DNA of 64,000 nt from Gordionus sp. m RMFG-2023 (GCF_954871325.1 NC_088779.1:141121-205120); one strand, 5' to 3'; counted from the stretch's first letter, positions 33,366-47,019 are shown. Notes: a model not told the origin generated them from the sequence alone. Numbers and translations are program-made.

Positions 33366-36300
33366 ATCTAGAATCCTACAATAAAGGTAAATGATATTTT
33401 ATTTTTTTTATTACTTCCTTACTATAGCAATTGTAGTGTTGATAAAACAGATTTGAATTGATATTAGATTTATTTTAATTTTATTAATTTGATTGTCTTT
33501 AAATTGGAGTTTTTTATATTTATATTGCTAAATTGAATCAAAATTATTATATCCTATGTTATTGAATTTTCTAAATATTTTTGTAATGTATTTAAATAAA
33601 TTGATTTTTATTTGCTTAAAGCTATAATTTATTACAATTTATAAAAATATTATATATATATATTTTATTATATGAAATAAATCACTTTATATTATAGTTA
33701 TAAATACATTTCAATTTTCTTGATAAATTTAGCTATATTTATTTTATAAAATATATATTAGTTCCAAATGTGATAACTTGTGTGAAAAATGGTATTTGCA
33801 AATACAATTGTAAAATAAAAAGTATATTAAAAAATGTATTCTATTTCAAATATTACATTAAAATCGAATTAATATTTAGGCATAGATGGAAATATTGAAA
33901 GCACAACACAAAGTAATCAATTATTTATTAACAAATAAATTGTAAAATTATAATCTATTTTGAAAAATAATATTTATAAAAAATTAATATATATCGCAAT
34001 TAATATTTATACTACATTTTATAAATAATAAAAACCTTTATGATGAGAATTTAATGATAAAAATCTAATTTAAATTTTTTTTACATATTCTAGGTCAATT
34101 ATATTACCCAGATCATACGATGGAAGGTAAATTAATTCATAACTCGATTTTTACTTCATATTTTTTATATTTTAAGATGATAAATTTGTGATGGGAATAA
34201 GTAAATTTATAAAAAATATAACTTTTTATAATATATAATTCTGAGTCATATTAGAACGCCTGATTATTTAATTCTATTTTTCCCTGAAAACTGTTATTGA
34301 GCAATTTTTACGACTAATCATAAATGTAATCGAAATTTTTTCCATAAGGAATAATCTGTATAAGACTCAGATTCCTAAGAGTTAATTATCCGCATTATTT
34401 AATCAAGGTATAATTTTAAATATTATATTAAGCGAAAATTCTATGTTTAATCTGGTTTTATAAAATAAAATATAAATGAAATATTTTTATATTATGATAA
34501 TAATTATATTTATTAGATATGGGAAATGAAAGCCTTACTATCAAAATAAGTATAAAAACTTTTTTAAAAAATTTCTAGTATAAATTTTTTAGTACAAGAT
34601 AAAAAACCTGAAGGTAATAATGTTTGCCTAAAATTAAAATGATTATAAAATTCATAAATAAAAATAATATAATATTATAGATCTTAAGAGAAATTAATTC
34701 TTTTATTCAAAAAAATAAGAATCAAATACTAATTTAGCAGTTCGAAAAGTAGAAAAAATTGCAAGTATAGTTAAGGTGTTGATGTTTACCTATACAGTAA
34801 TTAAGTGTATAGCACTAGTTTGCGAACTTTCTTTATTTTATTTTCATGGATTTGAAACTTTAATATACATTGTGGGCTTGTCTAATTTTTAGATCGTTAA
34901 TATGCAAGACGAGATTATTAATAAAATAGAATTTATTAATACTATTAACGATTGATGATATTAAATTAGAATATTCAACCTATAAATATTTTGCCAATCA
35001 ATATTATAATCATTATAAAAACTTGCATTAAATCTAAAATATGTTGCCTATGGATTTTTATATTTGTTAATTTCATTAAAAATTAATTGATTATTATAAA
35101 ACTATTTATCTGAAAATACTTAAAAAAATATAACCTGCTAATTATTTTCGGATAATATTTGCTATAACGAAAACTAAATTATAAAATAATTCATATAATG
35201 AAAAACTAAATAATACCATCTTAATATTTGAAAAAAAATTAAAGAAACTAAATTGTAATTTTATATTAGAAAATATTCTCAGCCAACATCATCCCTATTT
35301 CTCCTCAACCTCACTCCACTTGCACCTCTCTTTTTACTTCTGAAGAAGTGAGAAAAGCCATTCTTTCCTTTCATCGCGATTCCGCTCATGGGCTCAATGG
35401 CATACGCCCCATTTTTCTCCAGGACATCACTTCCCCCTCTACATGCTCACAAACATCCGTTCTCTCCAAATTAACAAACTTCTGCAACAAAATTTTAAAT
35501 GGTGATGTTCCTAATTTCGTTTCACCTATCCTCTTTGGTGCTAAGCTAATCGCACTTCAAAAGCCTAATAATGATATCAGACCCATTGCCATTGGTTCTA
35601 TCTTTTGTCGTTTAGTAGCCAAGATGATATCATCTCGAATTAAGCATGATTCAAGTCTCCTAAACCCCTTCCAGGTGGTTGTGAAGCGGTTGTACATATT
35701 TCCAGATTATATCTTTAAAATTTACCTTCTAATAAATCCTTGATTAAAATTGACTTCTCTAATGCTTACAACACACTCTCCCGGAACTCCTTTCTGAGTT
35801 CCTCAAGTAGTCTTTTTCCCTATTATAATGTTATCAACAGCCCTCCACTCTTCAGTTTGATACCTTTATGTCGAGGGCATTCAGCAGGGAGGCCCCCTAG
35901 GTTCCCTATTATTTTGTTTAGGTATTAATGACATCATTAAATCTATTAATTCGGTCTGCTCATTATCCTTGCATTCCTGGTACATTGATGATGGTATCCT
36001 TGGAGGATCCAATGTTGAAGTCAATAAAGTGGTGAACATCATCAAGGAGGCCGGATCAGCTATAGGACTCTCCATTAATCTAGAGAAATCACAATTTATC
36101 CCTATCAATATCGAACCAAATACAAACAAATTCAAACTAACGACTCTTGATGGTCTCTATCATCGTTGGTGGTAACTCTGCTATTTCTTCCTTTCTTCAG
36201 TCCACTTTGGATACTTTATTTGAGCTGGCAGATTTATTTTCTTTACTTCCCTCTCATAAAGCCTTTTTCCTTGTGAAAATTTTTTTCATATTCCCCGTAT

Positions 36301-39300
36301 TCTTTAAGCACTTAGTTCAACTGCCATATTTAAATTCCCCATTCCACTTAGGGTATGAAAATGAGATCATATAAAATATCCTAGATCTTAAATTTTATGA
36401 AATTGCAAGGACACAAACCTTTTTACCCACTAAGATGCGAGGTTTAGGTTTCAGATCTCCTTCCGATCTCGCCTTAACAGCCTTCATATCCAGTTGCCTT
36501 CTAACTAAAAACATAGTAAATCCTAATTCTTTAAAATTCGACTCGTCTTATAATGAAGCAATCAATCATTGAATGGAAGACTCGAATTACTGCGGATCAC
36601 CATTTTCCTGAATCGAATAAGCAGAAGGACTGGGATAGGCCTATTATTGCACTCTGCGTTGAATCACTCCTTTCCAGAATGCAATTACTGACAATCCCTT
36701 ATTCTCTTCTCTGCTTAATGGTTCAGGTCATGAGTTTCTCGAAGTTCCGTCTGTTAATCTACAATTACAACTAAATAAAAACGAGCTCACACACACGATC
36801 GGTATCCGATTAAATTGCCTTATTACCCAACCCCACATTTGTTCATGCGGTTCTGCAGTTTGGTAGACATAGTCTTCATTGTCGCTCATGTAAAGGTCGA
36901 ATTGTAAGACATAATCTATGCAATTCTATCATCCTTAGAGCTCTTAGATCCGCTCAAATCCCCTTCACTCTTGAACCATCCGGTCTTTTCAGATCTGATG
37001 GGAAACGGCCTGACGGAATTTCGCAAATTCCTTAGAAGCGCGGTCAATTCCTGATCTGGGACTACTCTTGCATCCACTCGCTCCATCAAATCAAACAGTT
37101 AAAGGAGACACTCAAAATAGCGAAATATTCTGAAATCTCTCAAGAATATATTTTTATCCCCATTATTTCCACTACCCTTACTACTTCCGGGAAATATGCC
37201 TTATCCTTTTTCAAGGAACTCGGCTCCAACATTCGTCAACACCGGTGAACCCCGCGAGGGCTTCTTCTTAAGGCAAAGGCTCGCCATGGCAATACACAAG
37301 GCTAATTATATTAGCATTATAGGCAGTCTCATCCCACAAAATGATCCTTCCTAACCTCAATTTTATAACACCGTCACAAACATATTCTCCAATATGTTAT
37401 TATATATTTCCTTTTTTTTAAATTATTATTATACTACTAGATGTATAATTTTTTTAATATATATTTTTAAATTTAAAAATAAAAATACTAATTTCACCTA
37501 AAAAACAATTTTCTATCTAATATTTAAAAATATTTATATATTTTTGTGATTTTCTTAATTTTGTTATGTGTTACCTGGATAATTTCTCGAAAATTAAAAA
37601 AGGTATCGTTCAAGCAAATATTTAAATAAATTGGAAATTTTACTTTTAAAAAACAGCCTCTTTTTTCTTCCCAAACTTTTCTTCAAAAAGGTGGGGCTTA
37701 GAAAATTCAATCAAATGAATTTAATATCCAAAGCAAATTTTACCTAAGAAAGTTTATTAATTTTATCTTTTATTAATTTTAAAAGGCATTTTAAAATATA
37801 AGCTTTTATCCATATTTTAGATCTATTATATATTTTTAAATTAATATCATTTGAAACATAATAATGCTTTTTAATCTCTCTAATTTATAAAATATAGTCA
37901 TGAAAACTATATTCTATTCAGAGCCAAGTAAAGTATTTTAACTTAAAGTATTTCATTGAAAAATTCTATTAAAAAGTATTTATTTTTTGGAAATTGTATT
38001 TAATCATTATATTTAATATGTATAATAGAGGGCATGAAACATCAAACAATAAGTACATATTTTTATAGAAAAAATTATATTATTTTCTTTCAATCCAATT
38101 TATATTTCTTAATTCCAAATCTAATTAATGATTACCACAAGATTAAAAATAATTATAATTACGACTAAAGTCTGCATTGAACGGGTTTTAGGACAGTCCG
38201 CCCACGTAGGCCAATATAATTAACAGCCAAAAAAGTCTTAAGAAAAAGCAAACAGGAGGGTTAGTTATAAAATTTTTAAACTATAGAAGGGAGGGGGTAA
38301 GGTGGGCGGGTAAAAATTTTTGTTATTTAAAATTATTTAAATAAATATTAATAAAAAATTGTTCTTATATACTTTTTTAAATATTAAAAATTAAAATGTT
38401 CTTTTCTGGAATCATAAATTTCTTAAATAAATTGGCAATGTAATAAAAAAAAATTCTTGAGCTAAATAAACTTTTTTATATATTGAAAGATAAAATTTTC
38501 TTTTTTTAATGAATATTTCTGCATTTTTTGTTTTTTTTAGTAATGATGTTTAACTTTATATTGCTCTTTTCATTTTTATTTTCTTATATAATATATAAAT
38601 TTTATTCTTTATAACTTAACTTTTAACAAAAAGATATTTTTTTAATATAATTTAATATTATGAATAAAATTATATATCTAAAAATAAAATAATTTTAGCA
38701 AGTTAAAAGAAAATGATTCAGATTATAAACTCAAATTTTCAATGTGAAAACTAATTTAAATTATTTTCGATGAAAATGAAAAAAAAAGTTAGATTGAATT
38801 CACACAATGATTGCGAATCCATCTATAAATATAGTTAAAATATACATCTAAGATTTGATAGATAATAAAAAAATAACTGGATATTTCAAAAAATATTCTC
38901 AATTAAACAAAAAATATGTGGTATGAGGTTTTTACAAAATCGATTATATATTTCTATTAATCCATTTTATACAAAATTGGAAATTAGTGGCCGGGGTGAC
39001 CTAATGGGTAAGATGTACGCTTGGAAACACGAGTATTAACAAGGACGCAGGTTCAATCCTGGTAAGGAACATAAAAACTTTCAAGTTTTTCTTCGATGAC
39101 TGATGTGTAAAGATATGGTATGATAAATTTCGGAGCTTAGAGATGACACCTCGGTCACCGACAGGCCTGGCGGGTGCTAAGGATACCTTTCCAATAACAA
39201 AATGAAGGAAACAAATGGAAATTTGCATATGAAAGCTAGGGTCCAAGCGACGCGAAGGGTGTAGACCTCCATCCTGTGAAAAGTAAAGTAAAGGTCAAAG

Positions 39301-42300
39301 CAAAGAAGAAAAGATTAGCAAATTTGAATATTGGGACGCTTTAAGGAAAGACGAGAGAATTGGCTTCAATGTTGAACAAGAGAAAAGTTGATATAGCGTG
39401 CATACAAGAGACGAAATGGAAAGGACATAAGACTTTGATGATTGGAGATGGGTATAAATTGTATTATAATGGACTTGTTAGTAATAGGAATGGTATCGAC
39501 ATCATCCTTAGTCATGATCTAACCTCCTCAGTAGTAGAAGTCAACAGGATCTCTAATAGACTAATAAAGATAAAACTCTGCATTAGTCAATCAATACTAC
39601 ACATCCTTTCAGTATATGCTCCTCAAACGGGTTGCAAGGAAGAAGAGAAAGATGACTTTAGAGCTTTCCTCGATGAAGCTGTAATGGAAATCCCTAAGGA
39701 TCTAGTCATAATTGGTGGTGACTTAAATGCGCATTTGGGGAAAGCAAGAGATAGCTACATAAGGCATCATGGTGGTTTTAAATGTGGAGAAAGAAATGAT
39801 GAAGGAGAGCATGTACTAAAATTTGCGCAAGCCTTTACCTTGCCTTAACACTATAGGAAAAAAGACAGTCATTTAATAACATACGAAAGTGGTATAAGGA
39901 AAACACAGACAGATTACATGCTAATCTCTGACAGAAGATTAAAAGATATAATAGACTAACTCATTTTTGTAACATACCAAAAGCAAATATTAAAAAAGAG
40001 TTGGAAGGATAAATGTTTATTAAATTTTATAAAATATATTTAATAGGTAGATATTATAATAATTGAGTGAAAACTTTTAGATAATTATATTTTACGTTAA
40101 TTTTTAAATTTAGTAGAATAAATAGTTCAGAACATATGTTGAACACGATACTTCGAAATGCATTCTAGCCAGCTTTTATTCTAAAAAATACTGCTGAGAT
40201 TATATTTTAGCAAATTCAAAATCGTTCTGAAAAGACGCTAGAAAATATTGTTATAAGATAGAATACAGAGCATATGATACTACAAAGCTTTCATATAATA
40301 TAATGTATGATGAGATTTTTTTTTTACAATCTAAGTATACGCTAATAAATATAGATGTAACGGAGAGAAAAATAAATTGTGTAAAAAATAGATTTAATAA
40401 AGAAAAGAGCCAAAAATTTTATAATTAATTATGAAATCCGTATATACCATAAAATAGATTTACTAAAGCCTTCAAGATTAATAAGAAAAATAGCAAGTTC
40501 TGCAACTAGTGCATCTTCTGAACAACGATTTAGGTTGCTGGAAGGTTTTTAGAAACGTGTTTGAATCAAGAATACGTCGATTCATCATTATTTTTGCATT
40601 AAAATTACATATAATATCAATTTATGTTTAAATTTTATTCATTAATATTTTATTTGATCAAATAAATCATTAATAATTTAAATTGAATTTTTTTTAATGA
40701 TTAATTTAGTAATTTCCAAAATTATAAAACTTTAGAAATGAAATGCTGAAATGGAATTAATTTTTTTTATTAAATACGCAAAAAATTAAAAGAAAGGCTA
40801 TAATTAAATTTTATAATAGCGTTAAATTTTTTTATAAATAATGGGCGGGAGTGTAAAGAATTTCAATGGGCGGGAAGTTATTTTATTAAATTATGGGTGG
40901 ATTAGGAATGGGCGGGCTTTGTTTTTTTTTAATATGACTGATTTATGAGTATATAAATATATTAAATATGTTTATTATATTTAGAAAATTTAAACGGCAC
41001 TATTATTATATCTATAGGTAATCACGAGACTATGTGTTTATATATATATTTCAATAATGATGTCGACTTTAATACAATTCAATCAGTTTAAACAAAGCGA
41101 TAGAAAATTTTATTCGATAATTATGATTTATTTTTAATTTTTAAATGTCTTAATATAATTCTTACCTTCAAATAGCATTTGTACTTTAAATTCTCATTTC
41201 ATTCTTTCTATTTTAATTTATAAATATTTGCACTTTTTACTTCATTCATTTCATAGGTTTCTCAGAGATTAACCATTATGATAAGATTTGATTCATATAA
41301 GAATTATTTTTCTATCAATTATATATTTTTTAAGAATTACATTGCTTTTATTGACTTCTAGACATGAACCTATTTTTCTAATTTTATTGCTAGCAAATAT
41401 AAACGAACCGCGTTATTTTAATACACATATTTAATATTTTCAGACTAATTTGCCCTTTTAAAATTAAAATTATTATACTTAAATATCTAACTCATGTTCC
41501 AATAGTGTAATATATAAAAAATGCTATATTTTTCTTCTTCTTTTAGGAAAGACTATGATATATCGTGTGCCAGGTATATAATACAATTAATGTCATAAAT
41601 AATATAATAATTTATTTAGTTCGTCATTTTATCAGAATTTACTCTTACGCAAGTTTGGAGAAAATATATACGTATTATTGTTAATAAAACATTAATTTAT
41701 TTTAGACGCTAGACCTTATCTTCTACTACATAACAGTATATAGATAATATAATTATTAATCAATTTGAGTTATTATAAAATAAGTTTTAATCGAAATGTT
41801 AAATTTGTTTTCTGACTCTCTTATTCAATAGGAAATATTTAAAAAAATTGAATATTGATTAAATAAATTAAATAATATTCATTTGTAAAACTTCTCTCGT
41901 CGTGCTTTAGTTTTTAAATTTCTAAGTATTATTTCATTTTTATTCGATCTGAGTCGATATATCATAATATTAAATTCCCAACTTTAAAAAATTTTAAAAA
42001 CAAGAAATATCATTTTTATATGAAAATGATAACATATCCAAAATATATTTATAGAAAATTTCATAAATTTACCATGATATATTTTATTAAAATTTCTGAA
42101 AGTTTCAAAACTTTTCGAATTTTTAAATAGATTTTAGACTCAATTTTAAATTTTAAAATTAATTCTCTTTTTTTGCGAATAGATGCAGATTTAATGAAAA
42201 GTACTACCCAACATATATTTTTTCATTCCTATTTTAGTACGATTATATTTTTTTCAAATAAATAAAAAAACTACAAATTTTATTCTAAATTTTGAAAATA

Positions 42301-45300
42301 AAAATATATAATATAGATCAAACTTTTTTGTAAACATTATTTTTAGTTATATTTAAGGGAAAATTGTTTTTTAAATTAGGAAAACTTAGAGATCTAAATT
42401 GGTCCTAGTTTTTAAATTCGGCAAGTGTCAAATTTTTTTAAGAAATCTTTTCGGCATAGCCGATCTCAATTAAATTTTTATTTGTTCCAAAATAAAAAAC
42501 CCAAAATAAAAATTACTTTTCGACATGCCAAGCCCGAATTCATTTTAATATATTTTTAAAATATTATCATTACACTTTTTTATATTTTTATACTCAATAT
42601 ATCGAGTTGATCATTCTACAGACAAATAAAATATATTAATGTTTTGTTTTTTGCAAAAATATAATATACTTATTATTATTTTAAATTTTAACCGGAAACT
42701 AGCCCTACCAGATGACAGAGCCCAGACCTATGTTTTTAAATAAACTGCCAGGCCCGAACCTATTTTTGTCAGATCTCTAAAAAAGCACATTCTAATTATT
42801 CTAAAATTCAATGTATATTTATTGTAAATCTGTTTAGTTTCAAATATGACGATTTGTGCAAAAGGTAAATAGGAATTAAATTATATCCAGAAAAAAGTCT
42901 AGAAGAATTATCCTCCAAAATGGCACTGGACAAAAATACCCGAACATACAATTATTATTTAAATTAATTTATTTAACAATCGTTTAAAATATTTGAAGTA
43001 ATAAATTTACTATAATCTAATAGAAATTTTTCTAAACACTAAACTCTTTAAATATTTTTACATAATTAACCCTTTCGCATCTTTTTTTAAACTTGTTACG
43101 AGATATCCAAAACACTTCTAATCCTTAATTACCTGACTGAGATTGCTTAAACTTAAATTGGATTTACACCATTAAATAAAATAGCTTTTAGGCAATAAAT
43201 ATTGACATACCATAGGTATTATAAACATTAGAATAATGATTAATCGTTTATTAAATAAAATATTTATAAAATAATTAAATTTCCATAATTTATCTATAAA
43301 TTTTATTTGAAACTGATTTAACTTTGAAAATTTGCATATTAAAAATTAGTGGCCGATGAATGATTTTATATTTCAGTATTTATTAAGTTTAACCATCAAA
43401 TCTTATTAAACATTTTTTAGACATATGAATATATTATATCTCCATATCAGTGCAGGTACGCAACGGGAGGGAAATAATATTGAGATGCCGTGTGAATGTA
43501 AATTTATATTTTATAATAACTCCTACCTCTTTGGATAATATATTTAATTTACATTCATTTATTGAATTCACTGGAGAAAATTTCAAATTTTCTTTGGCAT
43601 ATTTTCCTACCATTTAAATATATTTCACTAATCATCTAAAACTTTTTCTCTACAAGGCTTTAAAATATTTCCCAACATTTATGGTAAAATTTAATTAAAG
43701 AATAGATATCAGTACCTTTTTTACAAATATTAATAAAAATCAGAATCCCAGTCCTCTTAACTGAAGTCCTAAATGGGCAGTGGACGACTTTTATAAAAAT
43801 AAATCTGGCTGCTATATTTGAAAGCTGTGTTGCTCATTGAATGGTTTTAATTCAAGTTCTCATCATATTTTTTAGAAATCAATATTTATTTTGATTAAAG
43901 TTTTCATTTCATTATCCAGCATTTATGAATTCTGACAACATATAATAAACATAATTATCTGAAAATCTGTCTAACACGAAGAAAAAATTACAAAAAGCTT
44001 GTCTAGCAAGATACCTTCGCCTTCAAACAGAAATAGGGAGTTATAATACACTACAAACTTGCTGGAATAACACAAGCCTGAGACAAAATAGTAGGTCCAA
44101 ATTTTTTATATTCGAATATATTAACAAGGCATATTTATTACACAAGTATTTTAAATAATTTTTAAAAAAAGTTACATCGATTTGAATTAGACTATAAGAA
44201 TAGCTGAAAGCATTATAATGCAACTTAAAGAAATAGGGCAAATGTAGATGACGAATTTCATAAATTATATGTCTTGAGTATAAAAGGGACTCTAATTTAT
44301 TATTTGTCACACTCGACTCGCAGCTAGGCAAGCCAAACCTATAAATATTATCAAAATATTTCCGAACTATTTCAAATCTTGATAGAGAAATTTGGCAGAT
44401 TTTTATTTTGAGAATGTCCTAAGGCATTACTAGTTGAATGCTAACTATAGTCTTAAATAAGAAAATATTCTTCCATCGGTAGGAGTACTAATAATTAGAT
44501 TAAATATATATTATAATATATATAAAGAAATAATCTAATATAATATTAAAATTATGTAATCATTGGAAAATTATCAACCATATTTATACCTGAGAAGAAC
44601 TAACAAAATAGATTAAATGTCCTTCTTAATATACATCACACCAAGCACTGGTAAAATAATTGAAAAATATGTTTAATTATAAAGAAGATTGAATTTCTCA
44701 GTACAAATTTATATTATACTTTATAATTATATTTATATATATTTACATTTTTTGAATTATTTTATTTTCATGAACATACTTTGTAAGTAAATACACATGG
44801 AACGATACTCAAGAATATTTTTATGCATTATTCTATATTCTCAGCATCTTATTTTTTTCTAAATTATAATGCCTATTCTACTTATACATTTCAAAGCAAA
44901 TATATTAGTTTAATATTTTATCCTTAATTCGTATTCTAATTTATGTATTTGAAATAGTCAATATTTAATAGTCACTAGTCCTTATATTTTAAATATTTGA
45001 ATAACTATTAAAAAAATAATTAATGCCTTCCTGTTCCATAAAAAGTTTTTGGTATGTGCCAGAGTGCTGTATAATTTATCTCATAACTAAATAGTACTTC
45101 AGAAACCCGGTAGTAATTGAATACATATATACGAGTTGTTCAGATGTATTAACTGCCCTTTACCCATTCATCTTATGATGCTCTAAAATATTACTGGAAA
45201 ATTATCTGTTTATTTTATAACTTAAAAATTTTATTATAACTTTTTTAATATATATTAACCCTACTCCCTTTCTACTGGAGTTACTTTCTCTCTACCTTAA

Positions 45301-46198
45301 CCAAGCTTGTATTGACCATCAAAAATAGTATAGGTAATAAGACCATAAACCCTTTATTTGACATCTTTTCACCAAATGACACCCAATGCCATTAATATAA
45401 TAAAAAATTTAATATAATTTATTTTATTATCTACCAAATGATAAAAAAATCCATTAAAAGTTATCTTTGCTCAAACGAATAAACGTCACTTGTTTAATAA
45501 GTAAAAGAGTAAAGAGTGTCCTTGGCCTAATATGTTTTGCGATGATTGATAAATTTAAAACTGTCACTTTTTTCAGACATTTAAAAATTATTAAATTTGT
45601 GTATTTTTGACCGGTGTCTTTTTTAATACTTATTATCCATTACCCTTCAATTTTTATTTATTTTATAATTTATAATAGATAACTTCACGTGTGAACATGG
45701 AAGTATTTCTTTTTATTTTTAGAATTTTGCATTATATAATGAATGATTATTCATTTATAGATGACGAAATTGGGAATATAGAAAAAGGTTATTTATTATT
45801 TCGAGTTATATATTTGAAAATCTGACCTATTTTTTTAAATTTAGTATAATTATCATATTACCGTTGACAAGCAACACTATTATAATGGGTTTTTATAAAA
45901 TGTATTATAGTTCAGCTAAAAGAGAGTGAAACAAATAATGAGAACTTTATATAGCAATATCATATAAAAATTATTCATTTCTTATAGGTCACTAATATCA
46001 AATTCCATATTTTTTAAATATTTTAAGCTCAAAATTTGGATATTGGAATAAGTAATATAAAATAATATAATTTATATGATACAAAATTTAAATGAATATA
46101 TTAGGTTATGGAAAAGAAATCATGACTCCTAAAAAAGGTAAGATAATTTTTGAAAAATTGATTTCATAAATATAGGACAAGAAAATAAACTATTTGAG
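33366..46198 (+). CDS. Micro-exon gene 1 (bicycle-like/MEG-like), partial model
   Basis: Eighteen tiny exons are flanked by T-rich AG acceptors and GTA-type donors: 33366-33386, 33762-33791, 33880-33912, 34094-34126, 34517-34549, 34593-34613, 37898-37927, 38029-38052, 40985-41017, 41547-41573, 41706-41735, 42183-42200, 42838-42864, 45679-45702, 45761-45787, 45911-45937, 46105-46137 and 46176-46198. All but the last have lengths divisible by three, entering in phase 2 and leaving in phase 1. Peptides include PNVITCVKN, IDGNIESTTQ, QLYYPDHTME, MGNESLTIKI, KTMIYRVP, SNMTICAK and NFTCEHG. Each except the first pairs with an exon of gene 2. Exons 7 and 18 of gene 2 have no counterpart. Exon 45911-45937 has AT in place of the donor GT, and the last exon is 23 bases, so the copy may be decaying. 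First and last exons were not found. Introns carry a LINE, an RTE piece and a hAT tail. The protein is probably secreted, by analogy only. Confidence 0.75.
35270..37400 (+). pseudogene. RLE-type LINE copy in an intron of micro-exon gene 1
   Basis: The RT region reads SEEVRKAILSFHRDSAHGLN, then DIRPIAIGSIFCRLVAKMIS, then a short deletion before GGCEAVVHISRLYL. VEGIQQGGPLGSLLFCLGI and the active site WYIDDGILGGSNVEV follow, both Asp present. Later come IGLSINLEKSQFIPI, KQKDWDRPIIALCVESLL, CSCGSAV, a RPDGIS endonuclease motif with FLIWDYSC, and FLRQRLAMAIHKANYISIIG. The order RT, CCHC, restriction-like endonuclease is clear. Frameshifts and stops make it inactive. It lies in the intron between exons 34593-34613 and 37898-37927 and is absent from unit 2, so it inserted after the duplication. 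Confidence 0.85.
38986..39962 (+). pseudogene. RTE-like LINE 5' fragment: APE-type endonuclease
   Basis: The frame around 39360-39848 encodes KRKVDIACIQETKWKG (catalytic QETKW), HILSVYAPQTG, then LVIIGGDLNAHLG (GDLNA), and beyond it HLITYESG and TDYMLISDRRL. This is an apurinic-type endonuclease of a non-LTR retrotransposon, of the kind often labelled RTE/BovB or craniofacial-development-like. The open frame begins upstream at about 39300 (LANLNIGTL) with one TAA, and a second TAA follows AQAFTLP. The reverse transcriptase is absent. Flanks align with unit 2 at about 49460 and 49576, so it inserted after the tandem duplication. Confidence 0.85.
38989..39064 (+). promoter_or_regulatory. tRNA-like head (pol III A and B boxes) of the RTE-like element
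   Basis: At 38997-39012 tgacctaatgggtaag resembles an A box, and at 39050-39060 ggttcaatcct resembles a B box. The spacing is tRNA-like. The sequence does not fold as a clean tRNA. It lies at the very start of the inserted element, so it may be an internal RNA polymerase III promoter or a SINE-like head joined to the LINE. Confidence 0.5.
40128..40612 (+). pseudogene. hAT transposase remnant in unit 1
   Basis: The end of the dimerisation domain is visible as KPSRLIRKIASSATSASSEQ followed in another frame by LNQEYVDSSLFLH and a stop at 40600-40602. This matches LPRLA.KIL.IPATSASSER and the pE.Vd.LLFLH tail of hAT transposases. The corresponding piece in unit 2 is at 50391-50705, so this insertion predates the duplication. 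Confidence 0.65.
43080..45310. other. Segment present in unit 1 only
   Basis: About 2.2 kb between exons 42838-42864 and 45679-45702 has no counterpart in unit 2, where 55565-55740 holds a 31-base repeat instead. The part at 43440-43640 resembles the intergenic blocks at 46540 and 57060. No exon or open frame is convincing. Confidence 0.5.
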
Positions 46199-46539
46199 GT
46201 TTCGAATAACTTAAAACTTGATAATATTAGTATTTCATTTATAATATTTATTACAATATTAACGAATTATTTTTATATAATAATACTCTAATTAGCTTTT
46301 TATTATTTTACTTTCAAAGTATATTTAGCAAATATCCGATTGCATTATTTATATTTAATATTTATTGTTGCAACATTAATAATTAATTGTATGCTATTAT
46401 TATAGATATATATATTCATTTTATTAAAAATTTTAAAAGAAATCAGGGAGATTTTAAAAAAATATTAATGGAATTTAACTAAAAATATATTTAATTTCTG
46501 TTTTCCCATAAAAGAAATTATTTATCGAATTCATTCACT

Positions 46540-46700
46540 ATTTAATCGATACATGGGGTGGGCAGCAAATCTGTAGCCTCGTAGGCAAATTTTTGTAATA
46601 AAATTATTTTATAAGGACTCCTACCTCACACTCTTATTTTACATGACTTAAACATGTCTGCCAATTTTTACTTCCACTAAAATATTATTTTACTTTATTA
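46540..46700 (+). promoter_or_regulatory. Conserved block between micro-exon genes 1 and 2
   Basis: This block aligns with 57060-57240, around cattcactatttta, ggacacatg-type, ctcctacctc and ttacatgact-type motifs, and more weakly with 43440-43640. It lies after the last exon found for gene 1 and before the first of gene 2, and again after gene 2. It could hold promoter, untranslated or first/last-exon sequence. No open frame is shared, so the role is inference. Confidence 0.3.
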
Positions 46701-46834
46701 TGTAAGCCTCAAGATTTGGTAAATAGAGGCACAAATATATCTGCCATCTATGAGAAAAATCTCCAGACTACATAATATTATTTTAGGTAAAACCCGATTG
46801 GGCTGTCTTTTAAGATCGGGATTTTTAACAACAC

Positions 46835-46836
46835 TA
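46835..46836. other. TA following a MITE-type inverted terminal end (element ends at 46834)
   Basis: The sequence ending at 46834, atttttaacaacac, then TA, matches the right end of the MITE family seen at 50441-50589 and 60087-60280. The left end of this copy was not found, so it is probably truncated. It sits next to the start of unit 2. Confidence 0.4.
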
Positions 46837-47019
46837 AGCAGAATTTTATTTTATTTTATCCTATTTAATTTTTTTAAATTGTGAGTTTTTTATATTTATA
46901 TTACTAAATATACTTAAAATTTTGAATAATTTTATAAGTTGTTTTATCATAATATTTATTTTCTAAATATTTTCTTGATAAATATAGCTATATTTAATAT
47001 TTTAAAAATACCTATTTAG

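Larger units (their letters stand above)
33465..46700 (+). repeat. Large tandem duplication, unit 1
   Basis: The unit is collinear with 46845-57290 across its whole length, both exons and introns. More than twenty aligned landmarks were checked by eye. Examples are gatatgggaaatgaaa at 34516 and 47765, gagccaagtaaagtattt at 37921 and 48593, ttagacgctagaccttatct at 41702 and 54155, and ggtatataatacaattaatg at 41573 and 54028. Unit-specific insertions are the LINE 35.27-37.4 kb, the RTE piece 38986-39960 and about 2.2 kb at 43.08-45.31 kb. Confidence 0.9.

Noticed and set aside
38160-38240. Exon-like block tctgcattgaacgg before gt
   Set aside because: Length is 14 bases, which breaks the phase rule, and it is part of a G/C-rich repeat motif (gcccacg) rather than a conserved exon.
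38989-39064. A true tRNA gene
   Set aside because: Box-like motifs are present, but acceptor and anticodon stems do not pair and no anticodon loop is evident. It starts a retroelement.
41706-41741. Terminal coding exon ending in TAG
   Set aside because: Reading on gives a stop in both copies, but a donor (gtatat, gtatgc) occurs before it and yields 30- and 33-base exons in the usual phase. It is therefore better called internal.
44041-44331. 96-residue minus-strand frame in an intron of micro-exon gene 1
   Set aside because: It is Leu/Tyr/Phe-rich as expected of AT-rich DNA, in a segment missing from the other unit.
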